Positions 26,403-35,187 of a stretch of 64,000 bases of DNA are shown piece by piece. This stretch comes from an uncultured Acetatifactor sp. Lineage in GTDB: Bacteria; Bacillota; Clostridia; Lachnospirales; Lachnospiraceae. The notes under the pieces are model-generated. The model searched no databases. It worked only from the letters and a program-made list of their open reading frames with translations, and was not told the DNA's origin. The position numbers and the translations under genes were made by a program. The stretch lies in contig CAJUCE010000029.1 of NCBI GenBank assembly GCA_910584865.1, positions 1 to 64,000 of the forward strand. Reading direction: 5' to 3'. Within the stretch, counting starts at the first letter, position 1. Each line of letters starts with the position of its first letter.

Positions 26403-27617
26403 ATGAAAATGAAAAAGGATTATTTGGAAGAGATTGTGAAATATTCAGAAAAATATGAATGTATAGCGATATATGGAGCAGGAAAAGTAGGAGTCGGCCT
26501 TTATAAAGATTTAAAGGCGCGGGGGATCGATGTAAAATACTTTATTGTAACTTCAAACGTTGGGCAATTAGCTAATATGAGTGAAATAGTGGGAGAAGAT
26601 ATCCCGATTTTGCAGATTGATGAATCGCTTGATTTGGATAAAACAGGAATTATTATAGGCGTTTCCCTGGGAAAGGTATCCGGAGTTATTAAAAATCTGG
26701 AAAAATACGGTGTATCAGAGTATGTCACTCTGAAACAGGAATATGTGGATACTATACTAAAGGAATTCAATATACCCAAAATGGAAATTACTACGACTAT
26801 CGGCTGTGCGGTTAATTGCAGGTATTGTCCACAAAAGCTGTTGTCGGGCAGCTACTGGATAGCAGATAGGGAACGAGAAAAAAGGATGTCGTTTGACACT
26901 TTTAAAACCTGTATAAATAAGTTACCAGAAATGACACAGATTTTTTTCGCCGGAATGTCAGAGCCGTTTTTGAATGAAGACTGTATTTATATGATACAAT
27001 ATGCGGTTGAAAAGGGGCATCGGGTCGGAATATATACAACCTGTGTTGGATTAAACCTGGAGGATTGTAAAGAGCTGGTGAAAATGCCGGTTGAATCTGT
27101 GATTCTTCATGTGCCTGATGAGGAACATTTTGCGCATATTGATTGCACGGAAGAATATTGGAAGGTTGTAGAACTGATGCTTGAGGCGGTAAAGGCGAAT
27201 GGTCAGCCCTTTGTTGACTCCGGTTCCTGCCAGGGAACGCCGCTGAAGGAATTTATGGAACTGAATCATGGAAGAATCAGGGTCGAGACATATTTACATG
27301 ACAGGGCAGGAAATTTATCTTCCGATCAGGAAGAAGTACTGGAGTCATGCGGATATATTGGCGGAGAAATATATTGTTATCACAGTGGCGCCAGGCTGGA
27401 TCATAACATTCTATTGCCGGACGGAAGCGTAGTTCTTTGTTGCATGGATTATGGAATAAAGCATGAAATTGGAAATTTGATGAAAAGTACATATGAAGAA
27501 GTCATGGAGGGGAGAGAACTTAATAATATACGGGAAGCTCTGAAGGATGATACGAAGGAGCTTTTGTGCAGAAGATGTACATATGCGGTAAAAGTGAAAA
27601 ATTCATCATCCGAATGA
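26403..27617 (+). CDS. Rossmann module + radical SAM/SPASM protein
   Basis: 404 residues from the ATG at 26403, preceded by GGGAGACGAA; an ATG at 26391 is also in frame. The shared module is at about 15-100 (CIAIYGAGKVGVGLYKDL). The radical SAM motif CAVNCRYC gives Cys135, Cys139 and Cys142. The usual GGEP strand is replaced by FFAGMSEPFLN. A SPASM-type tail (LPDGSVVLCCMDYGIKHEIG, LCRRC) follows. It is not closely alike to the 21313 protein beyond the fold, so the operon has two different radical SAM modifying enzymes besides the activase. Possible roles include sugar deoxygenation, epimerisation or methylthiolation; none can be chosen from sequence. Confidence 0.85.
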   Translation: MKMKKDYLEEIVKYSEKYECIAIYGAGKVGVGLYKDLKARGIDVKYFIVTSNVGQLANMSEIVGEDIPILQIDESLDLDKTGIIIGVSLGKVSGVIKNLEKYGVSEYVTLKQEYVDTILKEFNIPKMEITTTIGCAVNCRYCPQKLLSGSYWIADREREKRMSFDTFKTCINKLPEMTQIFFAGMSEPFLNEDCIYMIQYAVEKGHRVGIYTTCVGLNLEDCKELVKMPVESVILHVPDEEHFAHIDCTEEYWKVVELMLEAVKANGQPFVDSGSCQGTPLKEFMELNHGRIRVETYLHDRAGNLSSDQEEVLESCGYIGGEIYCYHSGARLDHNILLPDGSVVLCCMDYGIKHEIGNLMKSTYEEVMEGRELNNIREALKDDTKELLCRRCTYAVKVKNSSSE

Positions 27618-27647
27618 TCAGAGAATATAAGGGCCAGGAGGTGTCAG

Positions 27648-28724
27648 ATGAACAGGGATGATTATATTGAGAAGCTGCAATCTTTATTCGAAAGGTATTC
27701 TATCATAGAAGCTTACAAAAAAAAGCTTATATTTTGGGGGACAGGAGCTGTTGCAGAAGCTTGGTGGGATGATATGAATGAGGCCGGACTTATGCCGAAA
27801 TATGTGGTTGATTCAAAGAAGGCAGGAGCTAAATTTAAGGGATATGATATTGTCTCTCCTGAAGAAATAGCAGGAGCAAGTGATTGTGCGATTGTGATTA
27901 TGAGCACAAATCCGTATCTTTATCAGGAGATTACAGATCAGATCAAAGGGATGAATTTGGTAGTGCAGCATGTTTTCTCTTGTTCGGCATTGTACTATTG
28001 GTTCTGCCGGGAAAGAATTATCAATCTGACAAAGGAACTGGACGACGAAGATTCGATGGAGTCGTTGATTTCTTTGATGAAAGCCAGGATGGAAGGGAAA
28101 TTGCTTAAGGATAGTGATCTCAATAACAAGCAATATTTTCCAATATATTTTTTTTCCCGTTGGGACGATAGAGAGGTGTATGTGGATGCAGGGGCTTTTG
28201 TGGGCGACACGCTGGAAATGTTTCTATTTGAAAAATTCGGGACATTTGAATCATATTATGCATTTGAACCATTGCGAAAAAATTTTGAGGCGCTTAAGTT
28301 TCGTGTAGAACGATTAGAAAGGGAATGGGGAATCGAAGGCAAAATAGTATGTGTCAACCAAGGCCTGGATAAGGAAATAGGAGAACAAAAAATGTCTTCT
28401 TTGTTTCCGGTTGGTGCAACGATAGGGACGAATGAAGAAAAGGTTGGATTGGAAATAATTAAAACGGTGTCCATTGATGAATATTTTGAGGAGAAGAGAA
28501 TTTCTACAATTAAGGCGGATATCGAAGGAAAGGAGATGGATATGCTGATGGGGGCAGAAAAGTCCATAAAGAAATGGAAACCAAAGATGGCAATCAGTAT
28601 ATATCATAAACCTTCGGATTTATATAAAATTTTCGAGCTTATCAAATCATTTGACTTAGACTATAAATTTGCTGTCCGCTGCCACTGCGCAAGCGGTGGA
28701 GATACTGTATTGTATGCATATTAA
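27648..28724 (+). CDS. Rossmann module + FkbM-family methyltransferase
   Basis: 358 residues. The module is at about 20-110 (LIFWGTGAVAEAWWDDM, YVVDSKKAGAKFKG). The C-terminal half is an FkbM methyltransferase: EVYVDAGAFVGDTLEMF near 176, YYAFEPLRKNFEAL, ISTIKADIEGKEMDMLMGAE near 285 and MAISIYHKPSDLY. FkbM enzymes O-methylate sugars or polyketides with S-adenosylmethionine. In this context a sugar hydroxyl is the probable acceptor. GGAGGTGTCAG precedes the ATG. The spacing to neighbours is short, consistent with one message. Confidence 0.88.
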   Translation: MNRDDYIEKLQSLFERYSIIEAYKKKLIFWGTGAVAEAWWDDMNEAGLMPKYVVDSKKAGAKFKGYDIVSPEEIAGASDCAIVIMSTNPYLYQEITDQIKGMNLVVQHVFSCSALYYWFCRERIINLTKELDDEDSMESLISLMKARMEGKLLKDSDLNNKQYFPIYFFSRWDDREVYVDAGAFVGDTLEMFLFEKFGTFESYYAFEPLRKNFEALKFRVERLEREWGIEGKIVCVNQGLDKEIGEQKMSSLFPVGATIGTNEEKVGLEIIKTVSIDEYFEEKRISTIKADIEGKEMDMLMGAEKSIKKWKPKMAISIYHKPSDLYKIFELIKSFDLDYKFAVRCHCASGGDTVLYAY

Positions 28725-28726
28725 AA

Positions 28727-28752
28727 GTCGGGGTATTGTGAATATACCCGAC
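28727..28752 (+). other. Intergenic hairpin inside the operon
   Basis: GTCGGGGTAT pairs with ATACCCGAC with one bulged G, directly after the FkbM stop. A-rich rather than T-rich sequence follows, so it is not a clear terminator. It may be an RNA-processing or stability element. Confidence 0.4.
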
Positions 28753-28768
28753 AAAATAAGGAGATAAC

Positions 28769-29725
28769 ATGTATAGATTACATAATCTTGGAATTGACGC
28801 AAAAATTGACTGGCTTGTGAAAAAAGGAAAACTAATTAATAAGAAAATAATTATTTATCCATGGAATCAGGATAGTATTCATATGTATCAATATCTAATT
28901 CAGAGATGGGGGGAGCAGTATGAAACGTTTATTGTGGACGATGAGGTAAGCCGATACAATAAGTCTATTTTAAGCATTCAGGATATGGAAACTGTATGTG
29001 TTAATGATACATATGTGGCGCTTTTGATTACGAATGAAGATACATTTAGTGATTATCTGCATAGAAGAGGAATGCCATATGAAAATATATATGTTATAAA
29101 GGGAGACTTGCTTACTGCACAGGACGCACTGATAAAATGCGGAGAAGATATATCAATATGCACGGTTTTGGATGTTGGATGCGGAAAGGGAAGTCATTCA
29201 GGAGTATTTTTGGAGTATGGAAAGAGAGTGACGGGAATTGATGCAGGATTTACCTGCAGGATTCGAGATAATTATGCGTTTGAATTTATACAGGATGATT
29301 TTATTGCACATAGTTTTTTAGAGCAGTATGACTTGGTTTGGTGTGCCCATGTATTGGAACATCAATTGGCTGTTGGCGAATTTATAAAAAAATTATTTTC
29401 GTGCTGCAAGGGCAGCGGCAAGGTGGCGATCACTGTTCCTGATGAAAAAGAAGGAAAGGTTATTGAAGGGCATGTAAATAATTGGAATGCGGGGCTGCTG
29501 ATGTACAATATCATTCAGTGCGGGTATAGCTGCAGACACGCCGCTGTGAAATCATATGCGGGAAACGTCAGTGTGATTGTACCAAAAGAGTCGATTGATA
29601 AAAATTACGATTATAGAGCCGTAGAAAATTCGCGCCCTTATTTTCCTGAAAGCATGAAGTGTGGATGTAATCGGTTTGGTGGAATCCTTTTTGACGGAAA
29701 CATTGAAGAGCTAAACTGGAATTAA
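28769..29725 (+). CDS. SAM-dependent class I methyltransferase
   Basis: 318 residues. Residues 20-110 look like a degenerate form of the shared module (IIIYPWNQDSIHMYQYLIQ, FIVDDE). A class I methyltransferase follows: TVLDVGCGKGSHSGVFLEYG near 132, VTGIDAG, YDLVWCAHVLEHQL, and SGKVAITVPDE. C-terminal Cys residues (MKCGCNRFGG) are notable. It probably methylates a sugar intermediate. AAGGAGATAAC precedes the ATG. Confidence 0.85.
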   Translation: MYRLHNLGIDAKIDWLVKKGKLINKKIIIYPWNQDSIHMYQYLIQRWGEQYETFIVDDEVSRYNKSILSIQDMETVCVNDTYVALLITNEDTFSDYLHRRGMPYENIYVIKGDLLTAQDALIKCGEDISICTVLDVGCGKGSHSGVFLEYGKRVTGIDAGFTCRIRDNYAFEFIQDDFIAHSFLEQYDLVWCAHVLEHQLAVGEFIKKLFSCCKGSGKVAITVPDEKEGKVIEGHVNNWNAGLLMYNIIQCGYSCRHAAVKSYAGNVSVIVPKESIDKNYDYRAVENSRPYFPESMKCGCNRFGGILFDGNIEELNWN

Positions 29726-29751
29726 GCCAGATTGGAAAGGATTTGTTGAAA

Positions 29752-30498
29752 ATGAAAAAGATAATAGCTGTGATTCCTGCAAGATATGAGTCCTCTCGTT
29801 TTCCGGGAAAGCCATTGGCAATGATCGCAGGTAAAACCATGATTGAGAGAGTATATGAACGTGTCAGAGAGATGCCGGAAATTGAAGAGGTTCTGGTGGC
29901 TACAGACGATGAAAGGATTTACGATGCAGTATCCGCCTTTGGTGGGAAGGCCGTAATGACAGGACAGTGTAATTGCGGAACCGAAAGAGTATATGAGGCT
30001 GTAAAGAATCTGGAATGCGATATTGTAGTTAATGTGCAGGGTGACGAACCGCTGATCCGAAAGGAAATGATCAGGGATCTGCTGGATGCCGTGAAGGACG
30101 AAAATGTTTTAATGGCAACTTTGCGGAAGAGAATTGTATCCCAGGAGGAAATTAAAAATCCAAATGTGGTTAAGGTGATAGTGGATAAGAATGAGGATGC
30201 ATTATATTTTTCCCGCTGTCCGATTCCTTATAATCGCGACGGAATAGAGGGGGTATCTTATTTTAAGCATATAGGTTTATATGGGTACAAGAAGACCTTT
30301 TTATGCGGCTATGTGAAAATGAACAAATCGGCTTTGGAAAGATGTGAGAATCTGGAACAGCTGAGAGTGTTGGAGAATGGATTCCCGATCCGGGTGAAGG
30401 AGACCGTTTATGAGAGCATGGGGGTAGATCTTCCTGAACATATTAATCAAGTAGAAAGAATGTTGCAGGATGAAATAGATGCGATTGTGTCATTTTGA
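29752..30498 (+). CDS. kdsB: 3-deoxy-manno-octulosonate cytidylyltransferase (CMP-Kdo synthetase)
   Basis: 248 residues from ATG 29752 (GGAAAGG about 11 bases upstream; a TTG at 29743 is too close). Complete KdsB signature: IIAVIPARYESSRFPGKPLA, VLVATDDERI, MTGQCNCGTERV, IVVNVQGDEPLI, and CPIPYNRD, with HIGLYGYKKTFL later. The reaction is Kdo + CTP to CMP-Kdo + PPi in the cytosol. The length agrees with the family (about 250). It is followed by kdsA and kdsD, so the CMP-Kdo route is contiguous. Kdo is a Gram-negative envelope sugar, and its presence in a clostridial flagellar locus is unusual. Confidence 0.93.
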   Translation: MKKIIAVIPARYESSRFPGKPLAMIAGKTMIERVYERVREMPEIEEVLVATDDERIYDAVSAFGGKAVMTGQCNCGTERVYEAVKNLECDIVVNVQGDEPLIRKEMIRDLLDAVKDENVLMATLRKRIVSQEEIKNPNVVKVIVDKNEDALYFSRCPIPYNRDGIEGVSYFKHIGLYGYKKTFLCGYVKMNKSALERCENLEQLRVLENGFPIRVKETVYESMGVDLPEHINQVERMLQDEIDAIVSF

Positions 30499-30520
30499 GT
30501 AGAAAAATAAGGGGATTATT

Positions 30521-31300
30521 ATGTGGGATAAGTTTACTGTGATTGCGGGACCATGCGTTATAGAATCGGAAGAGATTGTATACGAAATTGCTGAAAAATT
30601 GAAGGGTATGTTGTCAGATCTGCCAGTGGATTTTTATTTTAAGGCTTCTTTTGATAAAGCAAACAGGACAAGCATAAAATCTTTTCGGGGACCCGGACTC
30701 GAACGTGGGCTGAAGACATTAGAGGATGTAAAAAGAAAGTGTGATCTGAAGATTGTTACAGATATTCATGAACCTTTTCAGGCGGAGTTGGCGGGTGAGG
30801 TGTGTGAGATAATTCAGATTCCGGCCTTTTTGTGCAGGCAGACGGATCTTTTAATGGCGGCGGCCCGGACAGGCAGAATTATTAATGTGAAAAAGGCGCA
30901 GTTTTTGGCGCCCTGGGATATGCGAAATGTGATTCATAAAATAGAACAGTCTGGAAATAAAAATATCATGCTGTGCGAACGGGGAACCAGCTTTGGATAT
31001 AACACATTAGTGGTGGATATGACATCTATCATGGAAATGAAAAAGCTGGGCTATCCCGTTATATTCGACGGAACCCATAGTGTGCAGAAGCCGGGAGGAA
31101 ACGGAACATCTACTTCTGGAAACCGGGAATATGTGCCTTATTTATCCAGAGCGGCGGTAGCGGCAGGAGCGGACGGGCTTTTTCTGGAGACCCATATTCA
31201 TCCGGATAAAGCGTTATCCGATGGACTGAATATGATTCCAATCGGACATGTGAGGCAGCTGGTGGAGGAATGCTTGAAGATAAGGAAAATTATAGAATAG
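30521..31300 (+). CDS. kdsA: 3-deoxy-8-phosphooctulonate synthase
   Basis: 259 residues. KdsA family features: TVIAGPCVIES at the start, FKASFDKANRTS, GLKTLEDVK, KIVTDIHEP, QIPAFLCRQTDLL, VKKAQFLAPWDM, LCERGTSFGYNTLVVDM, VIFDGTHSVQKPGG and ETHIHPDKALSDG. It condenses arabinose-5-phosphate with phosphoenolpyruvate to Kdo-8-phosphate. The family length is 270-280, so this one is compact but complete. AAGGGGATTATT precedes the ATG. The LCERG Cys is the metal ligand of the metal-dependent class. Confidence 0.94.
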   Translation: MWDKFTVIAGPCVIESEEIVYEIAEKLKGMLSDLPVDFYFKASFDKANRTSIKSFRGPGLERGLKTLEDVKRKCDLKIVTDIHEPFQAELAGEVCEIIQIPAFLCRQTDLLMAAARTGRIINVKKAQFLAPWDMRNVIHKIEQSGNKNIMLCERGTSFGYNTLVVDMTSIMEMKKLGYPVIFDGTHSVQKPGGNGTSTSGNREYVPYLSRAAVAAGADGLFLETHIHPDKALSDGLNMIPIGHVRQLVEECLKIRKIIE

Positions 31301-31400
31301 GTATGTCTGCTTTTGACAGGCCAGACGAGAGGACAAAAGTTTGAAAGTAATTTTTCAAATATTGATTGATATGTGCGCTAAAGCACAGGAGGGTATAGCT

Positions 31401-32366
31401 ATGGATTTTACGGCGGAGGCAAAAAGGGTTTTTGACAAAGAAATAGAGGCCTTAAAATGTACAAAGGAGGTATTGGATGATACCTTTGCTGAAATGGTAG
31501 CGGCCATACTGCAATGCAAGGGAAAGGTGATCCTGTGTGGAATGGGAAAGTCTGGACATATTGCAAAAAAGATTTCTGCAACCATGGCTAGTCTGGGAAC
31601 ATCTTCATTCTATTTGCATCCGGCAGAGGCCATGCACGGAGATCTGGGGATGGTTACGGAGAATGACCTGATTATTCTGCTCAGCCATAGCGGAGAGACA
31701 AAAGAGATTTTACAGTTGCTTTCCCCTTTGAAAATGATTGGGGTAAAGATGGCCGGTATTACGTCAAATGCAGATTCTACATTGGATCGGGAATGTGAAT
31801 TAGTGCAGGTAATGCCCAGAGTGGAAGAAGCCTGCAGTTTAAATCTTGCGCCGACTTCCAGTACTACGGCAGTGCTCGCTTACGGGGATGCTTTGGCGGT
31901 GGTGGCATCGAAGGAATATGGCTTTGGAGAAAAAGATTTTGCCCTGTTTCATCCGGCGGGGGCGTTGGGGAAAAGGATTTTATTAAGAGTAAAGGATATC
32001 ATGGCGGTCGGAAACGAGATCCCTATTGTCAGGGAAAGAACGCAGATTTCAGAGGCCATAGTAGAGATGAGCAGAAAACGTTTGGGAGCTGTGGTTGTTA
32101 TAGATGATAAAGGTGTATTGGCAGGACTTTTGACAGATGGAGATTTGAGAAGAGCTATTGAAAAGAAAGTAGATATGTATGACGAGACAATAAATACTAT
32201 TATGTCGTGTTCTCCCAAAATTATTTCAAAGGATATTCTGGCGGTTCAAGCGTTACGCGGTCTGAGGGAAAACAATATTAATACTTATCCGGTGGTGGAT
32301 GAAGCAAGGCATATCATAGGAATGTTGACTTGGCAGATGATTGTGAAGGCAGGAGTTGTAATTTGA
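31401..32366 (+). CDS. kdsD: Arabinose-5-phosphate isomerase (KdsD/KpsF type)
   Basis: 321 residues from ATG 31401, with AGGAGGG 7 bases upstream. An upstream TTG at 31341 is in frame but unsupported. The SIS domain spans about 30-170: KVILCGMGKSGHIAKKISAT, SSFYLHPAEAMHGDLGM, LLSHSGET, LAPTSSTTAVLAYGDALAV. Two CBS domains follow (LGAVVVIDDKGVLAGLLTDG, NINTYPVVDEARHIIG). It converts ribulose-5-phosphate to arabinose-5-phosphate, the first step to Kdo. Together with kdsA, kdsB and the KdsC-like domain at 39249 all four steps are encoded here. Confidence 0.94.
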   Translation: MDFTAEAKRVFDKEIEALKCTKEVLDDTFAEMVAAILQCKGKVILCGMGKSGHIAKKISATMASLGTSSFYLHPAEAMHGDLGMVTENDLIILLSHSGETKEILQLLSPLKMIGVKMAGITSNADSTLDRECELVQVMPRVEEACSLNLAPTSSTTAVLAYGDALAVVASKEYGFGEKDFALFHPAGALGKRILLRVKDIMAVGNEIPIVRERTQISEAIVEMSRKRLGAVVVIDDKGVLAGLLTDGDLRRAIEKKVDMYDETINTIMSCSPKIISKDILAVQALRGLRENNINTYPVVDEARHIIGMLTWQMIVKAGVVI

Positions 32367-32396
32367 CTTTTTCCGAGTAAGGAAATGAGGGAAGAT

Positions 32397-33548
32397 ATGA
32401 AATTAATTGATTTAGATGTATATCAGCTGGCTGAAAAACTAAAAACTAAAAAAGCAGTTTGTTTCGGAGCAGGGGGGGAATTAAAAAACTTTGTAAATAG
32501 GTTCAGTCATTTTCATTTTGAAAAGAGAATAATATGTGTTTTGGACAATGATGCGGATAAACAGAAATCAGATATTTGTATTAATGATTGTTGCTTAAAA
32601 ATCATGTCTATATATGATCTTTGCGTAAGTTATCCGAAGGAAGAGTTCCTTATATTGATTACATGCACAGATATTGCATCCATATATGAGCAGCTACAAG
32701 GATATGATGTTTTCAATGATATTGAAGTCTGTTCCACAAGATATATCATGAGTACGACCCGCGAAACAGATGAACAGCATAGAATATATCCGGATAGTTT
32801 CAGGCGGAGTGATAAACCAATGATTCCAAAAGTAATACATTATTGTTGGTTTGGTGGAAAACTAATTCCGGAAAAAAATTTATTATGGATGGAGAGCTGG
32901 AAAAAGTATTGCCCAGATTACGAAATCGTGCGGTGGGATGAAAGCAATTATGATGTTTCTCAAAATAAGTATATGTATCAGGCGTACAAAGCTGGGAAAT
33001 TGGGATTTGTACCGGATTACGCCAGATTGGATATCATATATAAATATGGAGGCATTTATCTGGATACGGACGTGGAATTAATTTCCGCAATGGATGAGTT
33101 ATTATATCAACCGGCTTTTGCCGGGGTAGATGGCAGCTGGCGGGTCAGCTTGGGACTGGGATTTGGAGCGGTAAAAGAAAATTCGATTGTGGGCGAATTG
33201 AGAGAGCAGTATTCCCAATTAAACTTTTATGATGAATATGGGGCCTTGAATATGATTGCCGCGCCGGCAGTGCAGGAAAAAAAATTCCAGCAGAAGGGAT
33301 ATAAAAAGAACGGGGAATATCAGATTATTGAGGGGATGACGATATATCCCGAGAAAATTTTATCTGCAAAATGTAATACAACGGGCAGAATTATGCCTAC
33401 GAGCCGGACAGTAGCGATTCATCATTTTGACGGATCGTGGGTTGATGAAGAGAAACGGGTAAAAGCAAGGAAAATTCGAAGCCTCTTTCAGAAGGAAGCT
33501 ACAGATAATATTTGTGAAGGAAATAAGGTTTTTAATTTGGAGATATGA
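32397..33548 (+). CDS. Rossmann module + GT32-type (DXD, OCH1-like) glycosyltransferase
   Basis: 383 residues from ATG 32397, which follows GAGGGAAG; an ATG at 32385 is in frame but has a weaker site. The shared module is at about 10-100 (AVCFGAGGELKNFV, CVLDNDADK). Then the TcdA/OCH1-type sugar transferase domain: IPKVIHYCWFGGKLIPE, WMESWKKYCPDYEIVRWDE, GFVPDYARLDIIYKYGGIYL followed by DTD at 223-225. The DXD binds the nucleotide-sugar metal. Such GT32 enzymes build capsules and surface glycans in Firmicutes, often using UDP-Gal or UDP-Glc; donor not determined. Confidence 0.88.
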   Translation: MKLIDLDVYQLAEKLKTKKAVCFGAGGELKNFVNRFSHFHFEKRIICVLDNDADKQKSDICINDCCLKIMSIYDLCVSYPKEEFLILITCTDIASIYEQLQGYDVFNDIEVCSTRYIMSTTRETDEQHRIYPDSFRRSDKPMIPKVIHYCWFGGKLIPEKNLLWMESWKKYCPDYEIVRWDESNYDVSQNKYMYQAYKAGKLGFVPDYARLDIIYKYGGIYLDTDVELISAMDELLYQPAFAGVDGSWRVSLGLGFGAVKENSIVGELREQYSQLNFYDEYGALNMIAAPAVQEKKFQQKGYKKNGEYQIIEGMTIYPEKILSAKCNTTGRIMPTSRTVAIHHFDGSWVDEEKRVKARKIRSLFQKEATDNICEGNKVFNLEI

Positions 33549-33567
33549 TAAAACAAAGGGAAGAAAA

Positions 33568-35187
33568 ATGAAAAAAATTGTCTTTTGGGGATCTGGAAAA
33601 ATAGGAGTTTGGTGTTTAGGGCAACATGCAGACATTGTTCCGCTTTTTTTGATTGATAGTTTTTCAGAACAGAAAATGGTATGCGGAAAAGAGGTTAAGC
33701 ATCCGGATGAGATAGAGGATTGGACGCTCTACTATATTGTGATCACGACCAAGAAGTATCAAGAAATTGAAACGATATTGCAAGGTAAGGGGTTACATAA
33801 GAACAGTGATTATTCGTGGTATCAGGATTTTTTTTCCTGTCATCGTCCGCGTATAGAGGAAAATATGGATTTGATCCGGATGTATGCAAAGCAATGTGAT
33901 GGAGCTCTACGCCCAATTATGTTGGTGATACCTACTGCCAATATGCGTAACCAAAAGAGTTTTTTTACATTTTTAAAAGAGTACATTAGAAGAAGGAAGC
34001 CAAGGAAGGTCGTAGTTTTTACACAGCTCGAGGTTATTTCCAGAGAGAAATTTGCACAAAAGTTTGACTGCCAGGTTATCAATATGCCAGATATATTTGG
34101 CAGGGATAAACTGGAATATGAGATGGACTTTCCTTTTGCCGATAATTTATCGGCCAGGGAATGTGAATGGCTAGAACATTTAGGAAAAAGGAAAGTGTCT
34201 TCAAATGAACAGGAATCGTTAAAATATAGTGAAGCGCTTTATTGTTATTATAGGGCCGTTATTATAGTATTGAAACCTTGTAAAATTTTAATTTGGGGGA
34301 ACTGGACAAGAGAAAGCTATATATTAGGGCATCTTGCCGATATCTATGGAATAAAACATGGCTATATGGAACATGGGTGGATCCCGGGAACAACGCAGTT
34401 TGATCCGCAGGGGATTGCTGGACAGGGAATCTATGCGGTTAAGCCGGATGTTTTGGATGAAATTGTAATTACACAAAAAGAAATAATGGAAATACAGAAA
34501 ATTAAACGTTATGTAATAGAAAAGCAGTTGGATACAAGGGTTTTTCGCAAAACGGAGGCGGACGAGAAGGAGCTTAAAAAAATAGATTCCCCCAAAAAGA
34601 CAATATTTCTTATAGGAATGGACGAAGCCGGTATGGGAATGAACCATCAGGACAGCTATTGGAAGCGGTATATTTCCAATGTATACGAGTCTGTGCAGGA
34701 AGTTCTAATTGATTTAATAAAAATATGTGATTCCAATAATTTAAATTTAATTTTTAAACCTCATCCTGGTAATAAGATACAGAATATTCCGGGGGACGAT
34801 TTAAATAAGGTTGTTTATGTTAAAGATGCTTCCATTGATGAATTAATTCAAATTTCAGATGTAATGGTGAGTATTGCGTCTGCAGTGGATTATAAGGTGC
34901 TGATGTATGGAAAACCGTTGATACAGGTTGGGGAAACGGGTTTAAAGGGTAAGGGATGTTCGTATGAAGTGACAAGCAGGGGCCACATGGAGTCGGCTGT
35001 TTTGAATGCGCTGGTGGCTGGAATGACAGCGGAACAGATAAGAAATTATGACCAGTTTCTTGCAAAGCTTTTAAAACGGTATTTGTGGGATGATATGTCA
35101 GAAAAAGAAATAGCGTATGGGTTGACGCTTGATACTGATTTTGGTGAGGAAGAGGCATATGAATGTAATAGCGTTTGTACCGATTAA
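33568..35187 (+). CDS. Rossmann module + KpsS/KpsC-like capsule (possible Kdo) transferase
   Basis: 539 residues from ATG 33568 after GGGAAGAAAA. The shared module is at 1-90 (IVFWGSGKIGVWCL, FLIDSFSEQK). The rest resembles the capsule-synthesis family PF05159 (KpsS/KpsC): ILIWGNWTRESYILGHLAD, HGYMEHGWIPGTTQFDPQG, IFLIGMDEAGMG, LIFKPHPGNKI and DVMVSIASAVDYKVLMYGKP. In Gram-negatives members add beta-Kdo to lipid or glycan. With kdsA, kdsB and kdsD just upstream, a CMP-Kdo-dependent transferase is an attractive reading but unproven. CDP-glycerol-type transferases share this GT-B fold and are the main alternative. Its stop overlaps the next gene by 29 bases. Confidence 0.65.
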   Translation: MKKIVFWGSGKIGVWCLGQHADIVPLFLIDSFSEQKMVCGKEVKHPDEIEDWTLYYIVITTKKYQEIETILQGKGLHKNSDYSWYQDFFSCHRPRIEENMDLIRMYAKQCDGALRPIMLVIPTANMRNQKSFFTFLKEYIRRRKPRKVVVFTQLEVISREKFAQKFDCQVINMPDIFGRDKLEYEMDFPFADNLSARECEWLEHLGKRKVSSNEQESLKYSEALYCYYRAVIIVLKPCKILIWGNWTRESYILGHLADIYGIKHGYMEHGWIPGTTQFDPQGIAGQGIYAVKPDVLDEIVITQKEIMEIQKIKRYVIEKQLDTRVFRKTEADEKELKKIDSPKKTIFLIGMDEAGMGMNHQDSYWKRYISNVYESVQEVLIDLIKICDSNNLNLIFKPHPGNKIQNIPGDDLNKVVYVKDASIDELIQISDVMVSIASAVDYKVLMYGKPLIQVGETGLKGKGCSYEVTSRGHMESAVLNALVAGMTAEQIRNYDQFLAKLLKRYLWDDMSEKEIAYGLTLDTDFGEEEAYECNSVCTD

